This document shows, in pieces, positions 47,463 to 62,400 of a stretch of 64,000 nt of DNA (its first letter is position 1; each line of letters opens with the position of its first letter). The position numbers and the translations under genes were made by a program. Below the pieces are notes generated by a model, which saw only the letters and a program-made list of their open reading frames with translations, did no database searches and was not told where the DNA came from. The DNA is from Litoditis marina (Eukaryota > Nematoda > Chromadorea > Rhabditida > Rhabditidae): NCBI GenBank assembly GCA_964036275.1, contig OZ038433.1:26147485-26211484 (forward strand), written 5' to 3'.

Positions 47463-50400
47463 ATGTGGCACTCCAACTATAGAAAGTGAGTACAAGTTAA
47501 CCTAAAGGGCATAGTTACCGTATTATGCGCACGTAGTTTAACACGCAATGTAACAGTTGCAAAATGTGAAAACCTATTGTTAAAATAAACGGTTGAATAC
47601 CACGTGTTAGACAATTGAGACTATTTCAGGAGTCGCCTGCCTGAGGTGCGCGAAGTCTCACAGGAGTCAACGGAGGAAGAACAGGGACCCTCAACGCGAG
47701 CGGTGGGTAAACAGAAATATAATCATGGATGAGTTATGAAAACCATCAAACTATAGTAGACACTGAATTATGTGTGTAGGTGTTTGTAGTTTGATCGCGT
47801 CGATTTTTGGACGGAACTCATGGACCGAACATAATCATGCCGTGTATCGGGATCAAACAACGATTTCTTGATCACTTCAGTTGAACGGCGATATTGCTTA
47901 GCGAAAATGTAGTTCGAATTACATTATTTCAAATTGAGGTTGAGATTCATTCGTATATAACTGATATTTTCTAAGTGGAAGTGTTTCTTGGTTGCAAGAA
48001 AATCAAAATTGAAATTAGTAACAAACCCAGGTCCGTGACCTAGTTTCCGAATAGTTTTTGAATCTCAGCACTCCCAGTCAGACTGTATTTTCATGACAGG
48101 AGCCAGATGCGGTGGTGGTAGCGGGTAGTAGTTGTAGTTCGTCACCGACCTCGTTCCAATCCCCCTCCTCCTCTTTTGGATTGCCGTTGGATGAGTTCAG
48201 TCAACAGCAACAGGACACCATACGACAGGTACGTCGTGTTGCGGGGCGGAGCTATGCACAGAAACCAATGTATCTGCGTATCCTCGAATCATAAAATCTC
48301 ATTTAGTGAGAAATGAATACTGAATAACCGCGCATCTCGCGTTTTGGGTCATTCACAATGCTGGTTGGTAGAAAGAAGACTGAAACGAAGGAGAATTGAA
48401 ATACATATAAGAGAGGAGAATTAATAGTTTGGGAACATCAACTGAATTGAAGAAATGATTGAAGTAAGCAGTTCTGAGGTAAAAAGGTTGTCAGGCCTAT
48501 TCATCCTGACATCCTGACCATTACCAGTTGTAAAAACTGCGAGACCAGTTCATCGTGCATTGTAAACATCAAGTTTGAATATTATTAAACATGAAGAAAT
48601 TATAGGTTTGATATGTTTTGTAAAATACGAATCTTCTCTGTCAGGTGTTGCAACGAGCAGAAGAGTCGCGACGCGATGCCCGGATAGGGTTGGACGCAAA
48701 GCGGCTGTCGCGTATGGGCAGAGTGGTCCAGCGACGGACCGACATGGGTAGAGAGTACAGTGTGGAAGAGATATCAGACGACGAAGAACGAGGTCAACTT
48801 GTTCAGATGGATTCTATTCCCGAGAGTGAGTTGGTGAAGGATTTTTTTCAAGTTCAGCCTCATGCGGGATCGAACCAAGCCTAACGGTTTGATGAGTGTG
48901 AAAGAAGCTGACAAAATTAGAATACAGAAGAAACTAAGATACACAGAGGAATTTGAGATAAGCAGTAGTTAACCAAAACAAGCGGTACCTTCAAGCACAT
49001 GTGAATCGAGCAACACAATATTTGTAGAATGTAGAAGGCCAGTGCAATGTTAACTCGCATGTGTTGTATTTCATTGAACCGTTTCAGCCCTCACAATCTC
49101 CATGAGTGAGTCCACCAGTGTGAACACTACCCCTCAACACAGACCGCACGGAGAAGACAACGATCGTCAAAGCGAAGGTCCGTTTACTGCTTGTTATATG
49201 AAATCTTCGTTGTAGTTGGATCTCCATACAAATTTCCCTCACAAATTTTGACCGAAAAATTCACGAATTTCGATCCGCCACAAACACAGCGGTATAGGGC
49301 AGCACACATTGTAAAGTTTTTTTTCAAAGAGAGCGTACCCTACACACCATTCACACATGTTATCTGTGTAAATATATGAGAATATGAGATAGTGTAGGTC
49401 ACTACAGATTTGTATGTCGCTCCGCGAAGGGCAACTGTTTGGTTTTTTGGGTATAGGCCCTTGTTTTCCATCTACACTACATCTGTACATCAAACTACAA
49501 CCGAACTATTCTCAACCACAATAATTGGTCGCTAGTGCACACCACGCAGCGAACACAACTGTCACACTGCTCAATTCTTAGCTCATTCATCTAGTCACTA
49601 ACGCGATTATGAACAAACATATTATTGTCCAAGTTGCTCAACACTTGCATCACTTTCCCACAGTGCCTGGATGTTTACTAAGCTTTAACCAAATTAGCTT
49701 TACAATCTTTTCCTCTTCTTCTCCCTCTTGCTGCTAACATTATAGTTCTGCTAGTTGCTAGAAACAAATATAGAAAATCAGGATCACATTGTTTTTGTGC
49801 AGTACAACAGAAGAATATGTTATATTCCACGACTAAACAGATGAGCTCGGTTCGGTGTGATTGGTTGGTTCATTTTGGTACTCCCATAGTCATGCTCCAG
49901 AATTGGTTGCTTACTGTTTAGTTTACTAATTCAAAAGATGACCATCAGCCACCAAATTAAGACCCCCTTGTTTAGAATCATCGCTGCAGTAGTTACTTAG
50001 TTACAATGCAAATGGGAATGCAGAGTTTTCCGTAAGACTCATATAATGTCAATTTGGTTCTTATCAAAGTGAGTAAATTGCAGATTCGAACGTTCCCGCC
50101 TCAATTTCTACAAGGATGAAACTTATCACCACTCATATTGCCGAGTGGTTCAATTCACTCGACTACGACGGAGACTTCATGGCGCTCAGTTATCATTCCG
50201 ATACAGGTTACTGAATTTTGAAAAAGAACTGCTTTCGAAAAGTTCGGAGTTTTTGTGGTGGTTGCTTATGAGCTTCGCTTGAGCTTTCCCCAAACTTTAT
50301 ATGGAAAGTTGATTTTTTTTTAAATTCGCTTAAAAGTTGAAATGCTTCTCCTTTGAAGAAACCGTTCCGCTATAATTTGAGTTTCACGTAAAATTCGAAA

Positions 50401-53400
50401 ACCTCAAAAAAGTTTCTCAATGTCTTCCCATAGACCATGAAAAAACTTTCTCACTGAAAATTTGTAAAATTTGCATAACACTAAGCAATAAAAAAGGAAC
50501 ATGAACATTTTCACTGTGACGCAACTTGACTCGGTTCATTTACGTCCAGGTGTATTTTCTTTTTGTAGTCTCTAATTGTGTATGTCGCACATGACAGAAA
50601 GTTTTTAAAATATTTTTGTACTTCCCTACAGGCTATTTTGAGCATACCCCGTACGCAACCCCCTTCCCGTACTGAAACCGACTTACCGACTTATCCTGAA
50701 AAACGTTGTGTCAGTCTCAACCACACAATAGATCAAACTTGTTCATGAGAGTCTTTTCCCACTGAAAGTACCGTAATCCAGAATCTTTTTTCGCTGTATG
50801 AAATTTAACTACAAGTTTGAAAAGAATACTTTTTGTATTCTACTTTCGGATTAGTTCAATTATTCATCGAAACTTTGTACGCAACTCAAATTGTTTGCCA
50901 ACTTCGAACTAAATTGGGCCTTTAACCTCCACTTGTCACGTGTTATCTCACTTACTTTAGTAAGGGCAGTTTTAACTCTATCTACGCTCAACATCTGTTA
51001 CTCTGCACAAAAGGTGACATTGATCATGAACGTACAGGATTTGTCAAACCGTCGTGGACACCGTTCGATCAATTCTGTGAGGGCGGGGTTGGGCGAGCGG
51101 CCACTCCATCTGCGTATCATTGTTCTACCCACTTTCTAATATGCTGGCACGTAACCAACGACCGCTAGCTCGGAATAGTCCAATCGGTTCGACTAAATGC
51201 TGTATTGGGAATGGTATTGGAAAACACTATATGTTTCAGTGCACGACGATCAAGTGTCATTGTGTGAGGAGACGCTGGCCTACATCGATGCTCTGTCCAC
51301 CGGATTGGTCATCGCTGCTACTTTGGAATATTGTCAGAACTCGCTGCGCCGCTCTCCGCTGTTCAATGCCTACTGTAGAGATTTGTGTGAGACCATATTC
51401 CAGTTGGCATACAGCCAGCTTTCCATCAATACCATGGATGACGTTACCATGAGACAGATCGATGAGTTCTGTTCGATCGCGGCCAAAGACGCCATGGACG
51501 TCGTCTATTACGCGATTCTGTCGCGATGCGTCGCACATGAATATGGAAAGTTGGAACAGCTGACGGAAGTCTGTGAAATGCACAAATCCCGGTCGTTCAC
51601 CAGTGCGGCTCAACTAGACGAAATGATAGAAGATCTGACCGGCGCCTCTGAAGGTACGCGCAACGATTTTGAAATATTCGAAATGCGCGTTACAAGTACT
51701 TCCTCACGACCTAGCGCCAAATCTCACAAATTTCCATTTTCACTTAGGAGGCAGGGTGGAATACTTTTATTCTGGTTAGGTAGATAATTTTTTTAAAGTT
51801 TTCTCATGTTTGACTTTTTCAGAAGACAATTTTTCCTCAAAGTCGTCGTCGCGATGTTCATCTCCAGCATTTCTTTATGAAGTGAGTTAATTCACACTCC
51901 AATTCTGATCAATAGATCAAAGAAAAACAGATGTTTCGTTCAAGTCCTTGAGTAAAATACAGCCAGCATGGATTTATATAATCAAAAGACTATGATAAAC
52001 ACTGGTTGCTAGTTTTTGGATAAATAATCAAAACTCGGTCAATGAAATAATTGAGTATCAACGTGGCTTCATGTTCAATGAGTGTATTTGAAAAAATATA
52101 GTTTCTCTCCTGATTCGGCTTTTGAGTTAGCATTGTGACAAATATATGTTTTATCGGGGTATATTTTACCGTTTTTGACAGGAAACCGCACGTAATGGAG
52201 AGTTATTCTTATTGATTTTTTTACTTTCTATCACAAAACAATACACCCAGTTAACAAAAAATGGACACTCAGACAAAATATATGGAAAAAGAACCAATGC
52301 TGACGTCGTTTCAGTTGATTGTTTTTGTTGGTGCAGTAACTGTTCAGTACTATGCAAAAAAACCTAGTAAATGTGTTGATTATAATTAAAAGCAGTATTG
52401 ATTATTTTTTCAGCTTTTTAGTAGGAAAAATAAGTGCAACTTAATTTACGGAGAAACGGTTTCTTCAAATTGAATATGGCCATTTTGAACACAATCTATT
52501 CCAGGTGTTCTCTGGAGAGCCAGACCAGTTTTCCGCCGACGCAGAACAACAATTATCAGACAGTCAGTTGATGGAGCAACCGATAGACGAATATTTGTCG
52601 CAGTCTTGTTCATTCGAAAGTACTGAAGACAGAGACGATGAGTTACATGAGAAAAAGAGTTCAGGCTACGATCTGACAAATGCCATCATTCGTGAACTAT
52701 CCGAACAGAGTCTAGAGAGCGCAACGAAGAAGGTGCCTCGAATTTCTACTGTCACTATTATTATAAATCCACCAACACCGCCTCCTAGACCTCCTCCACC
52801 TCAACTCAAGAGAGTGAAAGTTGCTTATCGAAGTGAGCGAGCACACGTGGACAAGAAAGAGATGAGTGACAAGCAAAGCTGCCTTGATGAAGTCCCACCA
52901 CGACCCACCCCTCCGGTTGAACAGCGACAAGAACAAATTGAGGTGGAACATCCAACTATCACTGAACACGAGGAAGTGGAAGAAAGAAGTTCCAATGCTA
53001 CTACAGGAGCCGATGAGAACATGTCGTTTGACCGAACTTCTTTTGACCACACCCAGTTGTATGAACGGTCATCCCCTTTGTTGGAATCACCGACGCAAGA
53101 TCAGAAGGAAGAAGATGCTCTGACACAGGAAGAAGTGGATCACATAGCTTTCCTCACTAGAATGGCGGAAAAGAGCTCTTTCGATAGAATGGCGGAAAAG
53201 AGCTCTTTCGACAAAGTTGCCCCACCACGACCCACCCTTCCGGTTGAACAGCGACAAGAACAAATCGAGGTGGAACATCCAACTATCACTGAACACGAGG
53301 AAGTTGAAGAAAGAAGTTCCAATGCTACTACAGGAGCCGATGAGAACATCTCGTTTGACCGAACTTCTTTTGACCACACCCAGTTGTATGAACGGTCATC

Positions 53401-56400
53401 CCCTTTGTTGGAATCACCGACGCAAGATCAGAAGGAAGAAGATGCTCTGACACAGGAAGAAGTGGATCACATCGCGTTCATTACTAGAATGGCGGAACAG
53501 AGCTCTTTCGACAAAGTTGCCCCATCACGACCCACCCTTCCGGTTGAACAGCTACAAGAACAAATTGAAGTGGAACACCCAACTATCACTGAACACGAGG
53601 AAGTGGAAGAAAAAAGTTCCAGTGCTACTTCAGGAGCCGATGAGAACATCTCGTTTGACCAAACTTCTTTTGACCACACCCAGTTGTGTGAGCGGTCATC
53701 CCCTTTGTTGGAATCACCGACGCAAGATAAGAAGGAAGAAGATGCTCTGACACAGGAAGAAGTGGATCACATCGCGTTCATTACTAGAATGGCGGAACAG
53801 AGCTCTTTCGACAAAGTTGCCCCACCACGACCCACCCTTCCGGTTGAACAGCTACAAGAACAAATTGAAGTGGAACACCCAACTATCACTGAACACGAGG
53901 AAGTGGAAGAAAGAAGTTCCAGTGCTACTTCAGGAACCGATGAGAACATCTCGTTTGACCAAACTTCTTTTGACCACACCCAGTTGTGTGAGCGGTCATC
54001 CCCTTTGTTGGAATCACCGACGCAAGATCAGAAGGAAGAAGATGCTCTGACACAGGAAGAAGTGGATCACATCGCGTTCAATACTAGAATGGCGGAACAG
54101 AGCTCTTTCGACAAAGTTGCCCCACCACGACCCACCCCTCCGGTTAAACAGCTACAAGAACAAATTGAGGTGGAACATCCAACTATCACTGAACACGAGG
54201 AAGTGGAAGAAAGAAGTTCCAATGCTACTTCAGGAGCCGATGAGAACATCTCGTTTGACCGAACTTCTTTTGAGCACACCCAGTTGTATGAACGGTCATC
54301 CCCTTTGTTGGAATCACCGATGCAAGATCAGAAGGAAGAAGATGCTCTGACACAGGAAGAAGTGGATCACATAGCTTTCATCACTAGAATGGCGGAACAG
54401 AGCTCTTCCGACAAAGTTGCCCCACCACGACCCACCCCTCCGGTTGAACAGCTACAAGAACAAATTGAGGTGGAACATCCAACTATCACTGAACACGAGG
54501 AAGTGGAAGCAAGAAGTTCCAGTGCTACTTCAGGAGCCGATGAGAACATCTCGTTTGACCAAACTTCTTTTGACCACACCCAGTTGTATGAACGATCATC
54601 CCCTTTGTTGGAATCACCGAAGCAAGATCAGAAGGACGAAGTTGCTCTGGAAGAAGTGGATCACATAGCTTTCCTCACTAGAATGGCGGAACAGAGCTCT
54701 TTTGACAAAGTTGCCCCACCACGACCCACCCTTCCGGTTGATCAGCTAAAAGAACAAATTGAAGTGGAACATCCAACTATCACTGAACACGAGGAAGTAG
54801 AAGAAAGAAGTTCCAGTGCTACTTCAGGAGCCGATGAGAACATCTCGTTTGACCGAACTTCTCTTGACCACACCCAGTTGTATGAACGGTCATCCCCTTT
54901 GTTGGAACCACCGACGCAAGATAGAAAGGAAGAAATTGCTCTGACACAGGAAGAAGTGGGTCACATAGCTTTCATCACTAGAATGGCGGAACAGAACTCT
55001 TTCGACAAAGTTGCTCTACCACGACCCACCCTTCCGGTTGAACAACTCCAAGAACAAATTGAAGTGGAACACCCAACTATCACTGAACACGAGGAAGTGA
55101 AAGCAATAAGTTCTAGTGCTACTTCAGGAGCCGATGAGAACATCTCGTTTGAACAAACTTCTTTTGACCACACCCAGTTGTACGAACGATCATCCCCTTT
55201 GTTGGAATCACCGAAGCAAGATCAGAAGGACGAAGTTGCTCTGACACAGGAAGAAGTGGATCACATCGCGTTCATTACTAGAATGGCGGAACAGAGCTCT
55301 TTCGACAAAGTTGCCCCACCACGACCTACCCCTCCGGTTGATCAGCTACAAGAACAAATTGAAGTGGAACATCCAACTATCACTGAACACGAGGAAGTAG
55401 AAGAAAGAAGTTCCAGTGCTACTTCAGGAACCGATGAGAACATCTCGTTTGACCGAACTTCTCTTGACCACACCCAGTTGTATGAACGGTCATCCCCTTT
55501 GTTGGAACCACCGACGAAAGATAGGAAGGAAGAAATTGCTCTGACACAGGAAGAAGTGGGTCACATAGCTTTCATCACTAGAATGGCGGAACAGAACTCT
55601 TTCGACAAAGTTGCTCTACCACGACCCACCCTTCCGGTTGAACAACTCCAAGAACAAATTGAAGTGGAACACCCAACTATCACTGAACACGAGGAAGTGA
55701 AAGCAATAAGTTCTAGTGCTACTTCAGGAGCCGATGAGAACATCTCGTTTGAACAAACTTCTTTTGACCACACCCAGTTGTACGAACGATCATCCCCTTT
55801 GTTGGAATCACCGAAGCAAGATCAGAAGGACGAAGTTGCTCTGACACAGGAAGAAGTGGATCACATCGCGTTCATTACTAGAATGGCGGAACAGAGCTCT
55901 TTCGACAAAGTTGCCCCACCACGACCTACCCCTCCGGTTGATCAGCTACAAGAACAAATTGAAGTGGAACATCCAACTATCACTGAACACGAGGAAGTAG
56001 AAGAAAGAAGTTCCAGTGCTACTTCAGGAACCGATGAGAACATCTCGTTTGACCGAACTTCTCTTGACCACACCCAGTTGTATGAACGGTCATCCCCTTT
56101 GTTGGAACCACCGACGCAAGATAGGAAGGAAGAAATTGCTCTGACACAGGAAGAAGTGGGTCACATAGCTTTCATCACTAGAATGGCGGAACAGAACTCT
56201 TTCGACAAAGTTGCTCTACCACGACCCACCCTTCCGGTTGAACAACTCCAAGAACAAATTGAAGTGGAACACCCAACTATCACTGAACACGAGGAAGTGA
56301 AAGCAATAAGTTCTAGTGCTACTTCAGGAGCCGATGAGAACATCTCGTTTGAACAAACTTCTTTTGACCACACCCAGTTGTACGAACGATCATCCCCTTT

Positions 56401-59400
56401 GTTGGAATCACCGAAGCAAGATCAGAAGGACGAAGTTGCTCTGACACAGGAAGAAGTGGATCACATCGCGTTCATTACTAGAATGGCGGAACAGAGCTCT
56501 TTCGACAAAGTTGCCCTACCACGACCTACCCCTCCGGTTGATCAGCTACAAGAACAAATTGAAGTGGAACATCCAACTATCACTGAACACGAGGAAGTAG
56601 AGGAAAGAAGTTCCAGTGCTACTTCAGGAGCCGATGAGAACATCTCGTTTGACCGAACTTCTTTTGACCACACCCAGTTGTACGAACGGTCATCCCCTTT
56701 GTTGGAATCACCGACGCAAGATCAGAAGAAAGAAATTGCTCTGACACAGGAAGAAGTGGATCACATCGCTTTCATTACTGGAATGGCGGAACAGAGCTCT
56801 TTCGAAAAAGTTGCCCCACCACGACCCACTCCTCCGGTTGATCAGCTAAGAGAACAAATTGAAGTGGAACATCCAACTATCACTGAACACGAGGAAGTGG
56901 AAGAAAGAAGTTCCAGTGCCACTTCAGGAGCCGGTGAGAACATCTCGTTTGACCGAACTTCTTTTGACCACACCCAGTTGTACCAACGGTCATCCCCTTT
57001 GTTGGAATCACCGACGCAAGATCAGAAGAAAGAAATTGCTCTGACACAGGAAGAAGTGGATCACATCGCTTTCATTACTGGAATGGCGGAACAGAGCTCT
57101 TTCGAAAAAGTTGCCCCACCACGACCCACCCTTCCGGTTGAACAGCTCCAAGAACAAATTGAAGTGGAACATCCAACTATCACTGAACACGAGGAAGTGG
57201 AAGAAAGAAGTTCCAGTGCTACTTCAGGAGCCGATGAGAACATCTCGTTTGACCGAACTTCTTTTGACCACACCCAGTTGTATGAACGGTCATCCTCTTT
57301 GTTGGAACCACCGACGCAAGATCAGAAAGACGAAGTTGCTCTGACACAGGAAGAAGTGGACCACATTGCGTTCATTACTAGAATGGCGGAACAGAGCTCT
57401 TTCGACAAAGTTGCCCCACCACGACCTACCCCTCCGGTTGATCAGCTACAAGAACAAATTGAAGTGGAACATCCAACTATCACTGAACACGAGGAAGTGG
57501 AAGCAAGAAGTTCCAGTGCTACTTCAGGAGCCGATGAGAACATCTCGTTTGACCGAACTTCTTTTGACCACACCCAGTTGTACGAACGGTCATCCCCTTT
57601 GTTGGAATCACCGACGCAAGATCAGAAGAAAGAAATTGCTCTGACACAGGAAGAAGTGGATCACATCGCTTTCATTACTGGAATGGCGGAACAGAGCTCT
57701 TCTGACAAAGTTGCCCCACCACGACCCACCCTTCCGGTTGATCAGCTAAAAGAACAAATTGAAGTGGAACATCCAACTATCACTGAACACGAGGAAGTGG
57801 AAGAAAGAAGTTCCAGTGCTACTTCAGGAGCCGATGAGAACATCTCGTTTGACCGAACTTCTTTTGACCACACCCAGTTGTATGAACGGTCATCCCCTTT
57901 GTTGGAACCACCGACGCAAGATCAGAAAGACGAAGTTGCTCTGACACAGGAAGAAGTGGACCACATTGCGTTCATTACTAGAATGGCGGAACAGAGCTCT
58001 TCCGACAAAGTTGCCCCACCACGACCCACCCCTCCGGTTGATCAGCTACAGGAACAAATTGAAGTGGAACATCCAAGTATCACTGAAAACGAGGAAGTGG
58101 AAGAAAGAAGTTCCAGTGCTACTTCAGGAGCCGATGAGAACATCTCGTTTGACCGAACTTCTTTTGACTACACCCAGTTGTATGAACGGTCATCCCCTTT
58201 GTTGGAACCACCGACGCAAGATAGGAAGGAAGAAATTGCTCTGACACACGAAGAAGTGGATCACATAGCTTTCATCACTAGAATGGCGGAACAGAACTCT
58301 TCCGACAAAGTTGCTCTACCACGACCCACCCTTCCGGTTGAACAGCTCCAAGAACAAATTGAAGTGGAACATCCAACTATCACTGAACACGAGGAAGTGG
58401 AAGAAAAAAGTTCCAGTGTTACGTCAGGAGCCGATGAGAACATCTCGTTTGAACAAACTTCTTTTGACCACACCCAGTTGTACGAACGATCATCCCCTTT
58501 GTTGGAATCACCGAAGCAAGATCAGAAGGACGAAGTTGCTCTGACACAGGAAGAAGTGGATCACATCGCTTTCATTACTAGAATGGCGGAACAGAACTCT
58601 TTCGACAAAGTTGCTCTACCACGACCCACCCTTCCGGTTGAACAGCTCCAAGAACAAATTGAAGTGGAACATCCAACTATCACTGAACACGAGGAAGTGG
58701 AAGAAAAAAGTTCCAGTGCTACGTCAGGAGCCGATGAGAACATCTCGTTTGAACAAACTTCTTTTGACCACACCCAGTTGTACGAACGATCATCCCCTTT
58801 GTTGGAATCACCGAAGCAAGATCAGAAGGACGAAGTTGCTCTGACACAGGAAGAAGTGGATCACATCGCTTTCATCACTAGAATGGCAGAACAGAGCTCT
58901 TTCGACAAAGTTGCCCCACCACGACCTACCCCTCCGGTTGATCAGCTACAAGAGCAAATTGAAGTGGAACATCCAACTATCACTGAACACGAGGAAGTGG
59001 AAGCAAGAAGTTCCAGTGCTACTTCAGGAGCCGATGAGAACATCTCGTTTGACCGAACTTCTTTTGACCACACCCAGTTGTATGAACGGTCATCCCTTTT
59101 GTTGGAACCACCGACGCGAGATCAGAGGGAAGAAGATGCTCTGACCCAGGAAGAAGTGGATCACATCGCTTTCATCACTAGAATGGCAGAACAGAGCTCT
59201 TTCGACAAAGTTGCCCCACCACGACCCACCCTTCCGGTTGAACAGCTCCAAGAACGAATTGAAGTGGAACATCCAACTATCACTGAACACGAGGAAGTGG
59301 AAGAAAGAAGTTCCAGTGCCACTTCAGGAGCCGATGAGAACATCTCGTTTGACCGAACTTCTTTTGACCACACCCAGTTGTACGAAAGGTCATCCCCTTT

Positions 59401-62400
59401 GTTGGAATCACCGACGCAAGATCAGAAGAAAGAAATTGCTCTGACACAGGAAGAAGTGGATCACATCGCTTTCATTACTGGAATGGCGGAACAGAGCTCT
59501 TTCGAAAAAGTTGCCCCACCACGACCCACTCCTCCGGTTGATCAGCTAAGAGAACAAATTGAAGTGGAACATCCAACTATCACTGAACACGAGGAAGTGG
59601 AAGAAAGAAGTTCCAGTGCCACTTCAGGAGCCGATGAGAACATCTCGTTTGACCGAACTTCTTTTGACCACACCCAGTTGTACGAACGGTCATCCCCTTT
59701 GTTGGAATCACCGACGCAAGATCAGAAGAAAGAAATTGCTCTGACACAGGAAGAAGTGGATCACATCGCTTTCATTACTGGAATGGCGGAACAGAGCTCT
59801 TTCGAAAAAGTTGCCCCACCACGACCCACCCTTCCGGTTGAACAGCTCCAAGAACAAATTGAAGTGGAACATCCAACTATCACTGAACACGAGGAAGTGG
59901 AAGAAAGAAGTTCCAGTGCTACTTCAGGAGCCGATGAGAACATCTCGTTTGACCGAACTTCTTTTGACCACACCCAGTTGTATGAACGGTCATCCCCTTT
60001 GTTGGAACCACCGACGCAAGATCAGAAAGACGAAGTTGCTCTGACACAGGAAGAAGTGGACCACATTGCGTTTATTACCAGAATGGCGGAACAGAGCTCT
60101 TCCGACAAAGTTGCCCCACCACGACCCACCCCTCCGGTTGATCAGCTACAGGAACAAATTGAAGTGGAACATCCAAGTATCACTGAACACGAGGAAGTGG
60201 AAGAAAGAAGTTCCAGTGCTACTTCAGGAGCCGATGAGAACATCTCGTTTGACCGAACTTCTTTTGACCACACCCAGTTGTATGAACGGTCATCCCCTTT
60301 GTTGGAACCACCGACGCAAGATAGGAAGGAAGAAATTGCTCTGACACAGGAAGAAGTGGATCACATAGCTTTCATCACTAGAATGGCGGAACAGAACTCT
60401 TTCGACAAAGTTGCTCTACCACGACCCACCCTTCCGGTTGAACAGCTCCAAGAACAAATTGAAGTGGAACATCCAACTATCACTGAACACGAGGAAGTGG
60501 AAGAAAGAAGTTCCAGTGCTACGTCAGGAGCCGATGAGAACATCTCGTTTGACCGAACTTCTTTTGACCACACCCAGTTGTATGAACGGTCATCCCTTTT
60601 GTTGGAACCACCGACGCGAGATCAGAGGGAAGAAGATGCTCTGACCCAGGAAGAAGTAGATCACATCGCTTTCATCACTAGAATGGCAGAACAGAGCTCT
60701 TTCGACAAAGTTGCCCCACCACGACCCACCCTTCCGGTTGAACAGCTCCAAGAACAAATTGAAGTGGAACATCCAACTATCACTGAACACGAGAAAGTGG
60801 AAGAAAGAAGTTCCAGTGCCACTTCAGGAGCCGATGAAAACATCTCGTTTGACCGAACTTCTTTTGACCACACCCAGTTGTACGAACGGTCATCCCCTTT
60901 GTTGGAATCACCGACGCAAGATCAGAAGAAAGAAATTGCTCTGACACAGGAAGAAGTGGATCACATCGCTTTCATTACTGGAATGGCGGAACAGAGGTCT
61001 TTCGAAAAAGTTGCCCCACCACGACCCACTCCTCCGGTTGATCAGCTAAGAGAACAAATTGAAGTGGAACATCCAACTATCACTGAACACGAGAAAGTGG
61101 AAGAAAGAAGTTCCAGTGCCACTTCAGGAGCCGATGAGAACATCTCGTTTGACCAAACTTCTTTTGACCACACCCAGTTGTACGAACGGTCATCCTATTT
61201 GTTGGAATCACCGACGCAAGATCAGGAGAAAGAAATTGCTCTGACACAGGAAGAAGTGGATCACATCGCTTTCATTACTGGAATGGCGGAACAGAGCTCT
61301 TTCGACAATATTGCCCCACCACGACCCACCCCTCCGGTTGATCAGCTAAAAGAACAAATTGAAGTGGAACATCCAACTATCACTGAACACGAGGAATTGG
61401 AAGAAAGAAGTTCCAGTGCTACTTCAGGAGCCGATGAGAACATCTCGTTTGACCAAACTTCTTTTGACCACACCCAGTTGTATGAACGGTCATCTCCTTT
61501 GTTGGAATCACCGACGCAAGATCGGAAGGAAGAAGTTGCTCTGACACAGGAAGAAGTGGATCATATAGCTTTCATCACTAGAATTGCGGAACAGAGCTCT
61601 TTCGACAAAGTTGCCCCACCACGACCCACCCCTCCGGTTGAACAGCTACAAGAACAAATTGAAGTGGAACATCCAACTATCACTGAACACGAGGAAGTGG
61701 AAGAAAGAAGTTCCAGTGCCACTTCAGGAGCCGATGAGAACATCTCGTTTGACCGAACTTCTTTTGACCACACCCAGTTGTACGAACGGTCATCCCCTTT
61801 GTTGGAATCACCGACGCAAGATCAGAAGAAAGAAATTGCTCTGACACAGGAAGAAGTGGATCACATCGCTTTCATTACTGGAATGGCGGAACAGAGCTCT
61901 TTCGACAAAGTTGCCCCACCACGACCCACCCCTCCGGTTGATCAGCTAAAAGAACAAATTGAAGTGGAACATCCAATTATCACTGAACACGAGGAATTGG
62001 AAGAAAGAAGTTCCAGTGCTACTTCAGGAGCCGATGAGAACATCTCGTTTGACCAAACTTCTTTTGACCACACCCAGTTGTATGAACGGTCATCCCCTTT
62101 GTTGGAATCACCGACGCAAGATCGGAAGGAAGAAGTTGCTCTGACACAGGAAGAAGTGGATCATATAGCTTTCATTACTAGAATGGCGGAACAGAGCTCT
62201 TCCGACAAAGTTGCCTTACCACGACCCACCCCTCCGGTTGATCAGCTACAGGAACAAATTGAAGTGGAACATCCAAGTATCACTGAACACGAGGAAGTGG
62301 AAGAAAGAAGTTCCAGTGCTACTTCAGGAGCCGATGAGAACATCTCGTTCGACCGAACTTCTTTTGACCACACCCAGTTGTATGAACGGTCATCCCTTTT

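Noticed and set aside
50141..50170. tRNA-like GCCGAGTGGTT sequence
   Set aside because: It lies inside an in-phase coding exon (AEWFNSLDYD) of the giant gene and has no B box at the right distance.
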